Source of the DNA: Lineolata rhizophorae
Taxonomy: Eukaryota; Ascomycota; Dothideomycetes; Lineolatales; Lineolataceae
NCBI GenBank assembly: GCA_010093515.1
Contig: MU001674.1
Location: 1 to 64,000, forward strand
Direction: 5' to 3'
DNA length: 64,000 nt
Part shown: piece after piece, positions 47,285 through 58,721 of the stretch
Position numbering within the stretch: position 1 is the stretch's first letter
Layout of the letters: every line of letters begins with the position of its first letter
Made by a program: the position numbers and the translations under genes
Notes under the pieces: model-generated
What the model saw: only the letters and a program-made list of their open reading frames with translations
Database searches by the model: none
What the model was told of the DNA's origin: nothing

Positions 47285-48630
47285 ATGGAAGAGTGCCTAT
47301 GTTCGTACTAGAGTGGTGTTTGAAGGAGCTTTTGCATATGGTTGGCATTGCATAGGGCATAGGGCAAGGCGTTATACTTGTTTTCCTACATTGTGCATTC
47401 CTCATACATAATTATAAAGCGCATCTTTAGTTGTTCATAGAACAACATCAAGCTACTTTCACATATTTTTGCATTCCCACTTCTGCTATCTTTGTTGAAG
47501 CTAGTTCTAAGACAGCATGGCGAACTTATCACGCTGCCACACGAGAACTGTATAGACTACACATCATTCTTGGGTACTGAAATATCACGATACGCTTCTC
47601 CGGAATAATTGATGAGAGTATATATTCCGAGCCGTTATATGTGCGAGAATTTCTGAATCTTTCAAATAATCTCGCCATTGTAACGATGGACGTAACGTTT
47701 TACAGGGCTTGACAACTCTTCTACCCGACTTATTTTACGATATCATGCCATGCTTTGTATACTCCACTCGCTGTATGAATTTATATAAACGTTAATTCTA
47801 CTTCTCCCACGTATTTAATCATCATATAAATCTACCTCCCTCCTTCATGGCATATATACCACAAAGTATAATGAGTGTATTCTAGCTCTAATGGAATCCT
47901 ATCGCAATCCTATCGTCATGTGAAGGGGGCTGGCATTTTATAATTCTCTTCTTGGGAGGATAAGTCTTTCCACACAAGTTGGGTCGTAGGTAGAGAACAC
48001 TTTCCTAGTTAACAGATCATTTTTTAAGCAAGGAATTTCTACTTCATCAATTCATCACTTCATACGCGGAAGATCGCTACGTATTGTCAATACTTCTTTT
48101 TGTGGAGATGTCCATATCCAGCAAGCGTATTCCTACAAAAAGATCGCCTGGGCAATCTCTGAGTCTATTCCTTATACAGACCTATCTACGTGTCTAGAGT
48201 GTGCATATCGCGCATAAGATGTCTAGATGATGTCCTAATCGCTTGGTAGAGGAAGGCCCTCATCTTAGGACTGAATGGTACAAGAAATACTTATTTATCT
48301 AGGTTGAAGCGAAAGTAGCCTACCACAGTTCAGCGCCCACTACAATGTCAGGCCGCGGGTTGTTCTCCCACAAATGATCCTTCCTTACCACTTACTTACC
48401 CCGACGGAAGCGCCCCGGCTAATAAGTTCCTTCGCACACTGCGTCGTCCCTTCCACACTCGTCCAGCCGGAATTCACAACCTGCGCCTGCCCTTGAAGCG
48501 AAAGAGGCTGTTTTCAAGATAGAGGTCGGGCACACGCTGCACCTCCATCCTTCCTTTTCTCCACCTCACCACCCTTCTTCTTCTGTGGACTTCACCCCCC
48601 GTCAACCGCACCACACAGAACACTTAAAAC
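47285..48630. other. AT-rich spacer, no gene recognised
   Basis: Strongly AT-rich, especially 47400-48300, with no frame worth noting. The last 250 nt are pyrimidine-rich and probably form the promoter and leader of the next gene. Confidence 0.5.
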
Positions 48631-49134
48631 ATGCTCTCTCTCCCGATCCGCACGCGCAAGCCGGCCCAAGAGGCCTCGTCGTCGCCGCCTCCGGCGCCTA
48701 TTTCGCAGCCCACCCGCTCTGCGTTGCCTACCGACGTGAGCACCGTGCCGCCGGCGCCCAAAATCGAGCCACTTGAGGGGCGCAAGCGCTCCTTCGACGA
48801 AGCGACCGAGGACATATGCGACGACTTCTTGTCTTGGCCCTTGCCGGATAGTCTTCTTTACGACGGCTTTTGCCCCGTGTGCGACGCCAAAGACGCACAA
48901 AAAGATGCGCGCCATGGGATCAAATACGACGCTTTCCTTCATCCAACCTCCGATATGGGCCGGCCTGCTCCCAAGAAGCGTCTCCGTGTGCGCGAGCAGA
49001 CCGTCGCGTCCGAACAGGATCGGCCGCTGTTCGACACCGAGAGCTTCGACAAAGAACTCCAAGAGATCAAGGCCCAGCTGGATTGGTTGTTTGAGGACCT
49101 CCACAACATTTCCGAATGGTTCAAGTTTGAGTGA
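48631..49134 (+). CDS. Uncharacterised 167-aa protein
   Basis: Intronless frame with a good start context (AAAACATGC) after a CT-rich leader, so I consider it a real gene. I do not recognise a family. Residues 1-50 are Ser/Pro-rich and disordered. A conserved-looking middle holds KRSFDEATEDICDDFLSWPL and LLYDGFCPVCDAKDAQKDAR, with one CxxC pair. A Lys/Arg cluster, PAPKKRLRVRE, could be a nuclear localisation signal. The C-terminus is amphipathic and acidic (FDKELQEIKAQLDWLFEDLHNISEWF), a likely short coiled coil. No signal peptide or membrane segment. Function unknown. Confidence 0.6.
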   Translation: MLSLPIRTRKPAQEASSSPPPAPISQPTRSALPTDVSTVPPAPKIEPLEGRKRSFDEATEDICDDFLSWPLPDSLLYDGFCPVCDAKDAQKDARHGIKYDAFLHPTSDMGRPAPKKRLRVREQTVASEQDRPLFDTESFDKELQEIKAQLDWLFEDLHNISEWFKFE

Positions 49135-50398
49135 ACGGAGGATGGCAAGCACGAATTCCACTGCAGGAGAAACTAATGATGGCGCAATGAGGTGGAAACA
49201 TAATGGTGATATCGACTACACACATTGGGCCTCAAAGAAGCAGGTCAGCGTTGGAGATTTCTTGATTTGGAAGTAGATGGTCCCACCCTTTTGCAAAGTT
49301 TAACGCCGGCAAGTAGTCTACATATCAAAGAAGAAATTCGACGGGAACGCCCAATGTAGGTAGCTATACACAGCACGAAGAAAGCGCAAATCCTAAAAGT
49401 CTGTTCAACAAACGACGATGCCCGACGTCAGACTGTGGAGCACTGCAGGGTGCTCGGCTCGGCCCAATCGTCGTCGATCTTACTACCCTTCCCCTGCAGA
49501 TTGTGGGACGCCGGTGCACATCCCCAGCTCAGCGGGCAGCGAATCTCACCCAAGCCACGTTCCCCCTTCGCATTTCCAACTCAAACATTTACGCCAGCCT
49601 TTTCGGCCCCATCCCTGCGCCGTATGTACCGTGCCATGCCGGACCCGTGCCATTGACAGACAAGAGAAGAAGCAGCTTCATGCCTGCGCGCAACGACGAT
49701 GTGTACTCTCTCTGCTCGTGGCGCCTGATGTGGTTTCGATAAAACTGCGCGCCCCTCGTGATTGCTGAGGGGCGGAGACCCGGTGCAGTTGTTCTGTACA
49801 GCTCCGGGCGTCGACAGCCACTGACACAAAGCGTCGTTCGTATTCGCGCCCAGGGCGTTGGGCTAGGCGGTAGGGCGTCCGCTTGAGGCTGTCACCCACA
49901 CCATCTCATCACCCCTGAGCGCCTGGTGCGAGTCGCGAGTCACAAAGCCCTGTGACTCGCCCAAAAATTCGAGCCGCGTTCGAGTCCGGAAAGGGCTGGC
50001 TGGGTTTCCTTTTAGGGTTGGCGGTTTTCGGTCTATCGGCCTTAGTTTGGGTGCCGATGGGAGTCTCCAGCTCTGATAATAAGCTTCCCTCGCTCCCTCG
50101 ACTAGTTCTTATCCCCTTCTTCGCGGATCTTTTGCATTCACTTCAGCCTTGTCGTGTTTTTGTGGTTTGCAATCCCAAAAACATCTTTCGTTTTTTTGGT
50201 TTGGAGAATCTGTCGTTTTTCTTCATTGCGTCTGCTGGTCTAAAATTCCTTGCTCTCCTTCGTCGAGTGCAGCAAGCTGGTTTCTCTCAGACGCTCCCCG
50301 CAACCTTCATCGTTACCGCCAATTCACTCGTTGCCAACCCCGTCCGCACTAAATCGCCTTCTCGATTGTAAATCAATCTAATCCAAATACAAGTCACA
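49135..50398. other. Spacer and CT-rich promoter of the second Kre9-like gene
   Basis: GC-mixed DNA followed by a pyrimidine-rich leader from about 50085 to 50398. A 139-codon plus-strand frame at 49952-50371 is produced by this T/C-rich leader (Phe/Leu/Ser-rich product) and I do not think it is a gene. Confidence 0.5.
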
Positions 50399-51113
50399 AT
50401 GCGTTTTACGTACTTCATCGCCTCCGGTTTCGCCGCGCTCGTGGCCGCGCAGAACGACGAGATGCCGGACATCAACTTCCTCGAGTACCAGAACCCGTTC
50501 CACATCCCCGCCAATGGGCTTTCCTTCCGCGCGGGCGAGTCGAGCGAAATTACCTGGTCTCCCACGACCGAGGGCACCGTGACTATCGTGCTCCGCTCGG
50601 GCACGTCCGACGACCTTGCGCAAGGCCTGCCCGTTGCCGGTGCGTTCCCCGCCTCCTCAGCCTCGTGCAGGCAGACGCAAAGCAGAAGCTAATATTTGCA
50701 TTCCCGCAGAGCACACGGAAAACGACGGCTCCTTTATCTGGGACGTGCCGGCCAACATCACGCGCGGCGACGACTACGCCCTGCAGATCATCGCCGACTC
50801 GCACCCGGACTGGGTCAACTACACGCCGCTCTTCGTCATCGAGTCCAACAACACCGTCGCCACGCCCACGTCGGACTACACGTACGGCGCCGAGACGACG
50901 TCGCGCCGCTCGCTCTCGTCCGTCACGCCCAGCGCCGAGATCACCACGCCCGTGACGGCCGAGAGCACCGTCACGACCCCGGTTGAGGCCCCGGCCACCG
51001 GTACCGGTACCGGCACCGGCGCGGTGAGCCAGCAGACGGACGATGCGGCCGTGAGGAATAACGTGGGCGGTCTGGCGCTGTTGGCTGCGGCGGCGGCGGC
51101 GTTTGCCGCCTGA
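50399..51113 (+). CDS. Kre9/Knh1-like GPI-anchored cell-wall protein (second copy)
   Basis: Secreted GPI-type protein with the same domain plan as the gene at 11886-12792. Exons 50399-50639 and 50710-51113 give 214 aa in frame. A signal peptide covers about residues 1-17 (MRFTYFIASGFAALVAA). The Kre9-type domain shows NPFHIPANGLSF, AGESSEITWSPTTEGTVTIVLRSG, DDLAQGLPVAE, GSFIWDVPANI, DYALQIIADSHPDWVNYTP and LFVIES. A Ser/Thr-rich stalk follows with a GTGTGTG stretch. It ends in a hydrophobic GPI-signal-like tail (NVGGLALLAAAAAAFAA). The longer NPF segment makes it closer to the classical family than the other copy. The two share a fold but differ in sequence and intron number, so they are old paralogues. 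Role in glucan assembly is inferred from the family. Confidence 0.87.
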
Positions 51114-52596
51114 TAGGTTGCCTCGGGGCGTCTTTGTATAGTCAAGAGGTGGTGCAAATGTGGATGTGGGGGATAATGTAAGAGTGAGGAGACAATTGTA
51201 CAGGATACATACATAAGGAGATCATGTGGATGAGGTCCTATTCTTTGGTCATGTGGAGCTCGTACGGGCGTATACCCTGCTTCTCGGTCCAGTCGTGGAA
51301 CATACGATAAGATTTAGTGTATACATGGTGCCTACCAGGCTGGTTTGTAGGAAAAGATATTGATCAAATGCCGTGCCATCAGTCGCTAGCTCAATACTAT
51401 TCGTGGGCCGGAGGTGTGCTTGCTAAATCGTGAACCACGAGTCAGTGCTAGCTAGGGCTAGTTCAACTTCGATACGTACTTATTAAGGTCTGAATTTATT
51501 TTTAGATGTTATCCATAGTCCAAAAAGCTAGACCATATTACGTGCTTTCTCATGGTCGAACCTTGGCTCAGTTATCCGAAGCTCATTCTTATTTATAAAC
51601 AGATAGGGCTCTTGGCAGGACCTTCCTTATAGCTACATGAAGACATGTGCCAGGCTCCATTTGAATCAAGCTAGGTCTTAGTTCTCTTTAAACATTCTTA
51701 ATATCGCCAGATTATAGTATTTATCATTATTATTATTATTTACTCTTACACTCTTTGAAGCAAATGCTTATGGGGAGCTTCTATCTAGTATCTATGTGCA
51801 GGCAAAAACCCTCTGCGGAAGAAAACCCGCTGCAATGTGTCACACTTGTCTTCTTTGAGCGCTCGCAGCCTATTTGTACCCGTGAGGTAGCTGTCTGAAA
51901 CCGTAGCTAAGGGTAATCAGCCCTAGCTGGTTTTAGCTTCCTCTCTCCCATGATTATAGTATATATCTGCATCCTAGGTCCATATCACATAGCTGATGTG
52001 CCACAAAGAGGAAGTATTATAACTTATATGGAACTTACACATGGCTCTTCCCAAGCCTACAAACGTATTGGTCAAAGCGACTAGCGGCACTAATGAGAGG
52101 ACTACTTTAGTTACATATTTAGACAATCTGGAGGGTTATATGCGTAATATGATATACATGTAGCTATAAAACAGATGTATGTCTCGCATCTGATCTACAA
52201 ATCATCACATTATTCATGAAGTTTAAGAATAGGTAGTAGTCAGAAAGCGTGACTGGGGGTCCAAGCTACCCATCACGATGTATTGGAGAGAAAGGAAACG
52301 CACGCCCTAATCGGTCGTGCAAACCTATGAGGAGTACTATCGACGGATGCTGGTCTCATCCTACCCATCCTTCGCAAACTGCAGGAGAGCCTATCAAGGG
52401 TTATACCAAGAGACCAACCCATCTGATGAGAGCACAAGACAAAAGAAAAAGGAGAGAAGGGAATCTCATCCAAGCCAGTCCAAGCCCAAGAGGAGGTGAA
52501 GACAAAAGTATAAGGAAGCTAAGGTGTTGGGATGCCAAGTAGCCGTGCAAAAAGTATTATCCACCCATCCCCTTACATGCGATGTCTCACCCTCAC
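51114..52596. other. AT-rich spacer, no gene recognised
   Basis: Strongly AT-rich with simple ATT runs near 51720-51742. No motif-bearing frame. The 97-codon plus-strand frame at 52249-52542 looks random. Confidence 0.5.
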
Positions 52597-53410
52597 CTAT
52601 ATAAGCTCTCCGAACTCGGGGATGGTGTTGACCTGCCGGCCGTTGGGATCGGCCGGATTTTGCGACTCAGTCTGGACGACAGTGTTGGCATTCTGAGCAG
52701 CAGCAAAACCATGAGGATTTCCACCGAAGTGCGCATTGTGCATTCCAAAGTTCGGATGGGAAGAAAACTGAGGTGGAGGAGCTACAGCGGGGTTGAACAC
52801 GTTGGCAAAGTCTACCGTCCGAGGCGGAGGTAGAGGGTATTCTCCCCCCTTGTTGGTAGAACGCTTCTTGGTGGCGCCCGAACTACCCGTTGCCTGCTTC
52901 TTCCTACCGGAGGAGCGACCCTTCTTCGGAGGAGCGTCGTTGTTACCCTCATAGTCGGCATGCGAACCATCGGCCGCCGGAGACTCGCCAGCTTTGCCTA
53001 TATATCAGATCGACGAAGTGCCTGATATTTAGCCTAATACGAAGAATCCCATTCAAGGGTAAAGAAAGGTTATAAGTGGGTAAACACTTACGCTTGTTAG
53101 ATGCTGCAGCAGTCTTTTTATTGCCGTCGACAGACAGGGTGCCATTCTCGACCATAGTAGACAGCTCGTCCGCCCGCTTGACAATCGGACGGAACTGGTG
53201 TTCGAATCCGGATTGGGTGCGCTTGCCAGGATCAAGCTCTGCCATGAGCTTGTAGAGACCAACCAAGGAGCGATTGTTCTTGCGAATAGCCATCACGAGG
53301 ACCGCAACCGTGTCCGGCGTGAACGTGCTAGTGATTTTGCCCTTGGGAATGGGAGCAACGTTGTCCTCCGTACCCTTTTGGGGCGACGGCGCGTACGAAG
53401 CGTTGTCCAT
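52597..53410 (-). CDS. Uncharacterised basic protein, probably nuclear
   Basis: Minus-strand exons 53410-53092 and 52997-52597 give 239 aa in frame. Family not recognised. An N-terminal region of about 90 residues (FTPDTVAVLVMAIRKNNRSL, then YKLMAELDPGKRTQSGFEHQFRPIVKRADEL) looks helical and has the feel of a small Myb-like or homeodomain-like fold, which I cannot prove. A basic Lys/Arg/Ser stretch follows (PPKKGRSSGRKKQ), a likely nuclear localisation signal. The C-terminus is Pro/Asn/Gln-rich. I chose MDNASYAPSP as start because an upstream GTAAGT...CAG intron (53432-53502) with a CTAAC branch point fits a spliced 5' UTR. Confidence 0.65.
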
Positions 53411-53520
53411 TTTGTCCCAGAACGAGCGAGGCTGGGCGGCAGCAAGGTTAGCGTGTGAAACCATGCGGGGAGCACGGCACACACAGGGCAGAGATAACTT
53501 ACATCTGACGGTAGCGAGGC
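53411..53520 (-). promoter_or_regulatory. 5' UTR with a 71-nt intron
   Basis: Upstream of the start at 53410 on the minus strand, a GTAAGT donor at 53502 and a CCCAG acceptor at 53432 bracket 71 nt containing GCTAACC, a good branch site. The intron lies 21 nt before the start codon. Leader introns of this size are common in filamentous fungi. Confidence 0.55.
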
Positions 53521-55091
53521 TTGACGAAGGCGCTGCGGGTTCTGTGTGGCAAGAGGCAGAGTGTTGTGCTGGCGGCTGTTGTTGTGGTGTGGAAGGAAAG
53601 AAGAGAAAAAGGCGGCAAACGTTTCGAGGTAGAAGTACTTGCCGCCTCGACGTTTCGCCCTTGAACTGAGCACCCGCCAGTTCTGGACGGCCGGCTAGCT
53701 TCACACGCAGGCCCCTCCGATTTAGATCGCAGCAACGTCGAAAGGTGATTGTCGGTGCCGCCGAGACGTCCTGGGCGTTTCCTAGACTGGAAGCACACCA
53801 GGCTAGACCAGCACCCACAGCCTCACCTTGCCGCCAACTCAGATTCTGCGAGGGCCACGCAGTGTCTTGGTGCTCACGGGCCTATGTATGTACTACTGAG
53901 GCAGCTGGTGTGTATTGGATGACGTCCGGGTCTTGTAGAGGAATGTAAAAAGCGGTTGCATTAGTATAAACACTTGATCCAACAAGCCTTCAGGAGCGAA
54001 CGCATGTGATTCAATGCCAGATGTAGCTCTCAGTAGGAGCATCCAAAACTTGTGACAACATGTTTGTAGCAACACAGAAAGCGTACAGAAACCAACAGGT
54101 AGGTGTAATATAGTACATACTTTGGCTTTTCTTTCGACTTGGCGCCCCGAACTGGTATCTGGGCCAAGGATTATACATGTCAGGGTGCTTCTAAGCCGGA
54201 GAGAATATAGATATCGCCCTTCAATACTATGTTGAGCTACGAATTTAGGTGATGTTGGATAACATGAAGAAATTCTATAGCATGCTTTCAAAGAGCCCTC
54301 AAACGCCACCGAGTGCCTAAACGAGCAAAATGCCTCGCTAAGAAACTAGACTATGAACCATGTACGTCTCGTATATTGCTAATGGGTATGAAGTCAAAGC
54401 ATGAGGTGTATATTGGAATGCAATTCGCTTGGAGATGGACTGAAGGACTGCACCCTTGACGCTGCCAGGACAGTAATGGATATGAAGGCACCCTTTACTG
54501 GTTTCGTTTAATGGACCCGCTTATACATGAGCCTAGTAGTGGTTCTTTGTGCTACTTGTGTAGGAGGCTAGCTGAGTTCATAACTGGACCAAGGCTTGAC
54601 TTTTGACAACAGGTTACACGGACTGCAGAGACATGGGAAGGGAACACGCGAATATATGTAAAGAGATATATATTTATGAATTATTGTCCATGCATCTCCG
54701 GTCGGACATCAGCAACCCCACGAATAGGCTGTTGAATGCATTTTCTTCGCTTGCAACAAGCTTTGCTATTATATTACCTCGGTTCCCCATTGGCCGAACC
54801 AAATTTTGGCCCGAGTTCGCAGATGTGCATCGGACCACAAACCTTGATCCTACACCCATGTCCAGCAAGAGAAGCGATACCTAACTTCGAATTAGACACG
54901 CTGAAAAGCAGAAAAAGCCATGTTGGAATATCCCTACCATAGAGGAAAGTATAACCTTATAATCGTAGTACGCCGACAACTTCCATGTTCTTGGAGGTGG
55001 AGCACGCCAAATGAGACAACGCAGGGACTGCATACTTATATAGCGCAGCTGAACTAGCCTGTAGTTAGCTATAGACACAACCATTCCCACT
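53521..55091. other. Promoter and AT-rich spacer
   Basis: GC-rich to about 53.9 kb, where the promoter of the 239-aa protein gene lies. AT-rich and motif-free from there to the SET-MYND stop at 55092. Confidence 0.45.
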
Positions 55092-56973
55092 CTACACCTC
55101 GATATCCGCAATCCTATCCAACATGCCCTCCAACCCCTCCACGCCGGGTACCTTCCCCAGCATCACCCTCGCCTCCTCAACCCCCACCCCCCCTCCACAC
55201 ATCTCCACCGCCTTCTCCCCCACCCTCACCGCAAACCGGCTCCCCTCCCCATGACTCCTCCCACACATCCTCACCACCCACTCCAGCACCCCCGCGGCCA
55301 GGACCCCAAAGTCAACCCCCTTCCCCTCAAACCTCGCCACCTCATCCCCACCCCCTTCCTCCCCCGCCAAATACACCGCCAACTTCACCACCCTCCACCC
55401 GCCCACCACCCTCACGGGGTGGAACTCGCACCCGGCATGCAGCACCGGCTCGACCCGCCAAAACAGCCTCACCGCGCGCACCAGCGCCGCCCCGAACGCG
55501 CCCCGGCCAATCTCGCGCGTCACCATCTCCTGCTCCGCCGCCGGCACCGGCTGCCGGGTCCGGGCCCACAGCCCGGCGCGCTCGCACAGCGCGACGGCCC
55601 CGCGCAGCACCGCCAGGGCGTCGTCGTCGTCGTCGGCGTCGTCGGAGCGCGCCGCGCCCCGCGCCGCGTCGACGCGCGCGTACGCCTCCGTCTCCAGGGC
55701 GAGGGCGCGCCGGAGGGCGCGGTCGTCTGCGTCCGGGCCCGCGACGGCGGCGCGCAGGTCCGGCCCGAAGACGGCCCACTCGGCGGCGGCGGCGGCGGCG
55801 GGGCGGCGGGCGGCGAGCAGGGCGTCGGCGTCGGCGGCGGCGGCGGGCGGCATGGCGGCGGGCGGGACGCGCCAGGCGTCGGCGGGGTCGGCGGGGCCGG
55901 CGGCGGCGGCGGCGGCGCAGCGCGAGCAGGCGCACAGGAAGTGGTAGCGGCGCAGGAGGAGGGCGCGGCGGCGGTGGCGGGGCTCGGAGGGGTCGGCGTA
56001 GGCGAGGGTGAGCTCGGCGCCGGGGGGGAGGGGGCGGGCGGCGCGCAGGTGGGCGGCGGGCCCGTCGAGGGCGACGAAGGCGGTGGGCGCGCACGAGTGG
56101 TTCGCGGCGGCGAGGAAGGGGTCGAAGACGAGGCCGAGCGGGTCGAGCGGCGGGCTCGTGAGCGTGAGGCTGTTGAGGAAGAGCCGGCCGGCGAGCTCGA
56201 CGCCGAGCGCGGGCGCGAGCGCGGCCGCGGCCGGCGTGACCCCGCCCGCGAAGCGCAGGATGCTGGCGCCGACGAGCTTGACCTGGTCGAAGGTGTCGCG
56301 GATGCTGGGGTCGAGCGCCATGAGGGGTTCGAGCCGGTCGTGGAGCGGGGCCAGGTGGTCGCCGGGCTTGAGGACGAGGTCCATGTACGAGGGCAGCGCC
56401 ATGATGGCGGACCATTGGGCGTCCGCGATGCGGCCGTTCAGGCGGAGCAGGAGTAGCTGGATGCCGGCGCGGGCGAGGTTGGGGAGAGGCGTCCCGCGGC
56501 GCGGGTCGAGCTTGATGGCCGCGCATTCGTACTTGTGGCTGCGTTTCCAGGCCTCGGATTGGCATTTCTGGCGGTTGCGGGCAGCAGCGAAGTTAGATTT
56601 CGATTCGGTGATACTCTAGACACCAGGACAAACGCATGTAGAGACCCAGAAGAACCGACTCCCGAACCCTCTCCCAACATACCTTGCCGCAATACCTGTA
56701 CACCCTGCACCCCGCGCACGCCTTGACCTCCCCCACCTCACCCCCCCCTCCTCCCGCTCTCGGCCCAAAGTCCTCGTCCGCCGTCCACCCAAAGCAGTTC
56801 GCGCACGTGTCCTCCAACCTGCCGCCGTCCAGGACAGCGACGAGCGGGCGCGGCAGGACGGCGACGGGGGCGCCGGCGGCGACGGCGCGCGTCGCGAAGA
56901 GGCCGTTGCCCGCGATGGGGGAGGGGCGCCGCTCCGCGTGGCGGACGGGCTCGTCTTGCCGGGAGGGCGGCAT
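55092..56973 (-). CDS. SET-MYND (SMYD-type) lysine methyltransferase
   Basis: Predicted protein-lysine methyltransferase using S-adenosylmethionine; substrate unknown (histone or non-histone). Minus-strand exons 56973-56683 and 56567-55092 give 588 aa, joined in phase 0 inside the MYND finger. The SET domain starts at about residue 20 (GNGLFATRAVAAG). It is split by a MYND zinc finger with C57, C60, C86, C89, C95, C99, H108 and C112. It resumes with NHSC at 253-256, a GAELTLAYAD stretch (E282, Y287) and a post-SET CACSRC at 309-314. All key SMYD elements are present. The remaining 270 residues are Ala-rich and helical, where SMYDs carry a TPR-like domain. Extreme GC content makes long antisense frames here; those are shadows. 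It lies downstream of the ANCHR-like gene on the same strand. Confidence 0.87.
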
Positions 56974-57512
56974 GCTTGCGGGGAGCCGGATGCGCGCGCG
57001 AAGCGAAGGCTGCGTGCTGTGGATGTTGCGAGGAGCGCAGGAGAGAGGGGGTCGGGCCCGGTTCGTCTTGCGGTCGGGCTAGGTGCGGCCGGCTTTTGCA
57101 GGCATGGGGTCCCGGGGCGTGAGATGGGATTGCCATGGGGGAGGGCGGGAAGAATGTTCATGCGTGTTTAGCAGCTCGCCATTTTCAGAAGAGAATCATC
57201 TGGGAAGCTGTATAACTCGCAACGCGCCCGAGCTGCCGGCGCGTTACGGGGCAGTGCTGCTGGCTCCGCCAACGACGCCACGGCAATGCGAGAGCTACTT
57301 ACCCGACTCGGTTAGGACGGCGATGCGCAAGCGACAAGCTTGGCAGGAAGTGCTCTCACAAGTGCTCTAGTCCTCCATCAGCAATTACTTCTTACTTTTA
57401 TACTTCCCCGAATGATCTCCTTACAGTCTCAATTAGGAAAAAAAAAAAAGTCTTAATACAAAGACCACTACATCTCGCAGCCCCCCCTCCAAACCCCCAC
57501 CCGACCAACCTC
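56974..57512. other. Promoter of the SET-MYND gene and 3' flank of the ANCHR-like gene
   Basis: About 540 nt between two genes on the minus strand. It holds the GC-rich 5' flank of one and the A-rich 3' flank of the other; the run of A at 57437-57449 reads as poly-T on the coding strand. No separate gene. Confidence 0.5.
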
Positions 57513-58721
57513 CTACCACCCCCCAGCCCTCTGAAACCTCACCCACCGATGCCCGCTCTCCTCCAGGCCCGCCCCCTCCCCGACATGCCCCTCGACCCAA
57601 CACCGTCTGCAATACAGATCGCCGTCGCAGCCCAGACACCGCACCTGCGCGTCGTCGGAGCAGATGATGCAAAACTCCGTGTCCTCGAGCGCCTTCTTCT
57701 TCGACGCGGCCGTGGCGCGCACGGCCTTGTCCGCCGGCGCGAAGGACGGCGCGTCCGGGAGCGCGAGCGACGCGAAGCGCGCCGAGAGGCCGTCGTCCTC
57801 GTCGTGCGCGGCGGCGGACGGTGCGGGCGGGTCGGGCAGAGCGGTCGGGGCGGAGGGGAGAGAGAGCGAGGGAGGAGCGTCGGAGGGAGGAGCGGCCGAG
57901 GAAGGAGATCGGGCCGCGGGTGATGTGAGCGCGGCGTTTTGCGGAGCTGGTTGGGACGTGTGAGCCGCGTCGTCCGCGGCGGCAGGGTGCCGCTTGGAGT
58001 CCCCTTTCCGCGGCGCCTCATCGGCATCTCGTGACTGTTCTGCCTCGGCCTCGGCGCCGGCTCCGTCGCTGCCGCCGCCAAACTTCCTGTCCACTTCTAG
58101 CTCGGCGAGCACCTTTGCGACGTACTCGGCGGCCTCGTAGTCGTCACGGGCGTCTTCGTCTTCGTCTTCGTCGCCGTCGCCGCCCTTTTCCTCATCTTGC
58201 CCACCCCTCCGCCCTCTCTTGCCCTCCGCCTTCCCAGTTCCCTCCTCGCTTCCTCCCCCTTCTCCTCCCGCGCCCACCACGCCCGGGATCAGCCCCCTCG
58301 TCTCGCGCACCAACGCGCCGACGTCTCGTTCCTCGGCCCCGCTGACGTCCCACTCCGCCCTCGCGCCCTGCACCTCGGCCAGCAGCTCTTCCAGCGTCTC
58401 GTCGTCCACGTCGACTTCCGCGCCCGCCCCTCCTCCTCTCACCTTGGCCGGTTCGCCGGCGCCCTCCGCCGGCGTCCCTCCCGCCGCGCCGGCTGCGCTC
58501 CTCCGCCCGTCCGCTCTGTTGCTGTTGGCGCCGCCGGCCAGCCGGGCGTAGCGCGCGAGCAGGTCGTCGGCGTCGGCGGCGGGCGCGGCATCGGCGGGCG
58601 AGGGGCCCGAGAGCGGCGCGGAATGGGCGGTGCGGTCGAGGGTGACGGTGGACTTGCGGAGGGCGTTGAGGCGGGCGAGGAGGGCGTCGTCGTCGTCGTC
58701 CACGGCGGCTGGGGAGGGCAT
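57513..58721 (-). CDS. ANCHR-like (ZFYVE19-like) abscission/NoCut checkpoint regulator
   Basis: Intronless frame of 402 aa that resembles the animal abscission checkpoint regulator ANCHR, which binds VPS4 and delays cytokinesis. Residues 11-22 (DDALLARLNALR) match the MIM1 consensus (D/E)xxLxxRLxxL(K/R) for binding the VPS4 MIT domain. A second, degenerate copy (DDLLARYARLA) lies at about 52-63. The middle is acidic and Ala/Gly-rich with a DEDEDEDARDDYEAAEYV region. The C-terminal zinc-binding region begins at residue 351: CIICSDDAQVRCLGCDGDLY, followed by C-x-x-C and two His. This resembles the C-terminus of human ANCHR. Unlike the animal protein it has no N-terminal FYVE finger, as expected for the fungal members I know of. 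Function in fungal septation is inference. Confidence 0.78.
   Translation of the reverse strand: MPSPAAVDDDDDALLARLNALRKSTVTLDRTAHSAPLSGPSPADAAPAADADDLLARYARLAGGANSNRADGRRSAAGAAGGTPAEGAGEPAKVRGGGAGAEVDVDDETLEELLAEVQGARAEWDVSGAEERDVGALVRETRGLIPGVVGAGGEGGGSEEGTGKAEGKRGRRGGQDEEKGGDGDEDEDEDARDDYEAAEYVAKVLAELEVDRKFGGGSDGAGAEAEAEQSRDADEAPRKGDSKRHPAAADDAAHTSQPAPQNAALTSPAARSPSSAAPPSDAPPSLSLPSAPTALPDPPAPSAAAHDEDDGLSARFASLALPDAPSFAPADKAVRATAASKKKALEDTEFCIICSDDAQVRCLGCDGDLYCRRCWVEGHVGEGAGLEESGHRWVRFQRAGGW

Noticed and set aside
49952-50371. 139-codon frame just upstream of the second Kre9-like gene
   Set aside because: Lies in the pyrimidine-rich leader; the Phe/Leu/Ser bias comes from T/C tracts.
55251-56565. 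401-codon plus-strand frame and 407-codon minus-strand frame over the SET-MYND gene
   Set aside because: Both are out-of-frame shadows of the methyltransferase; products are Arg/Gly/Ala/Pro runs.
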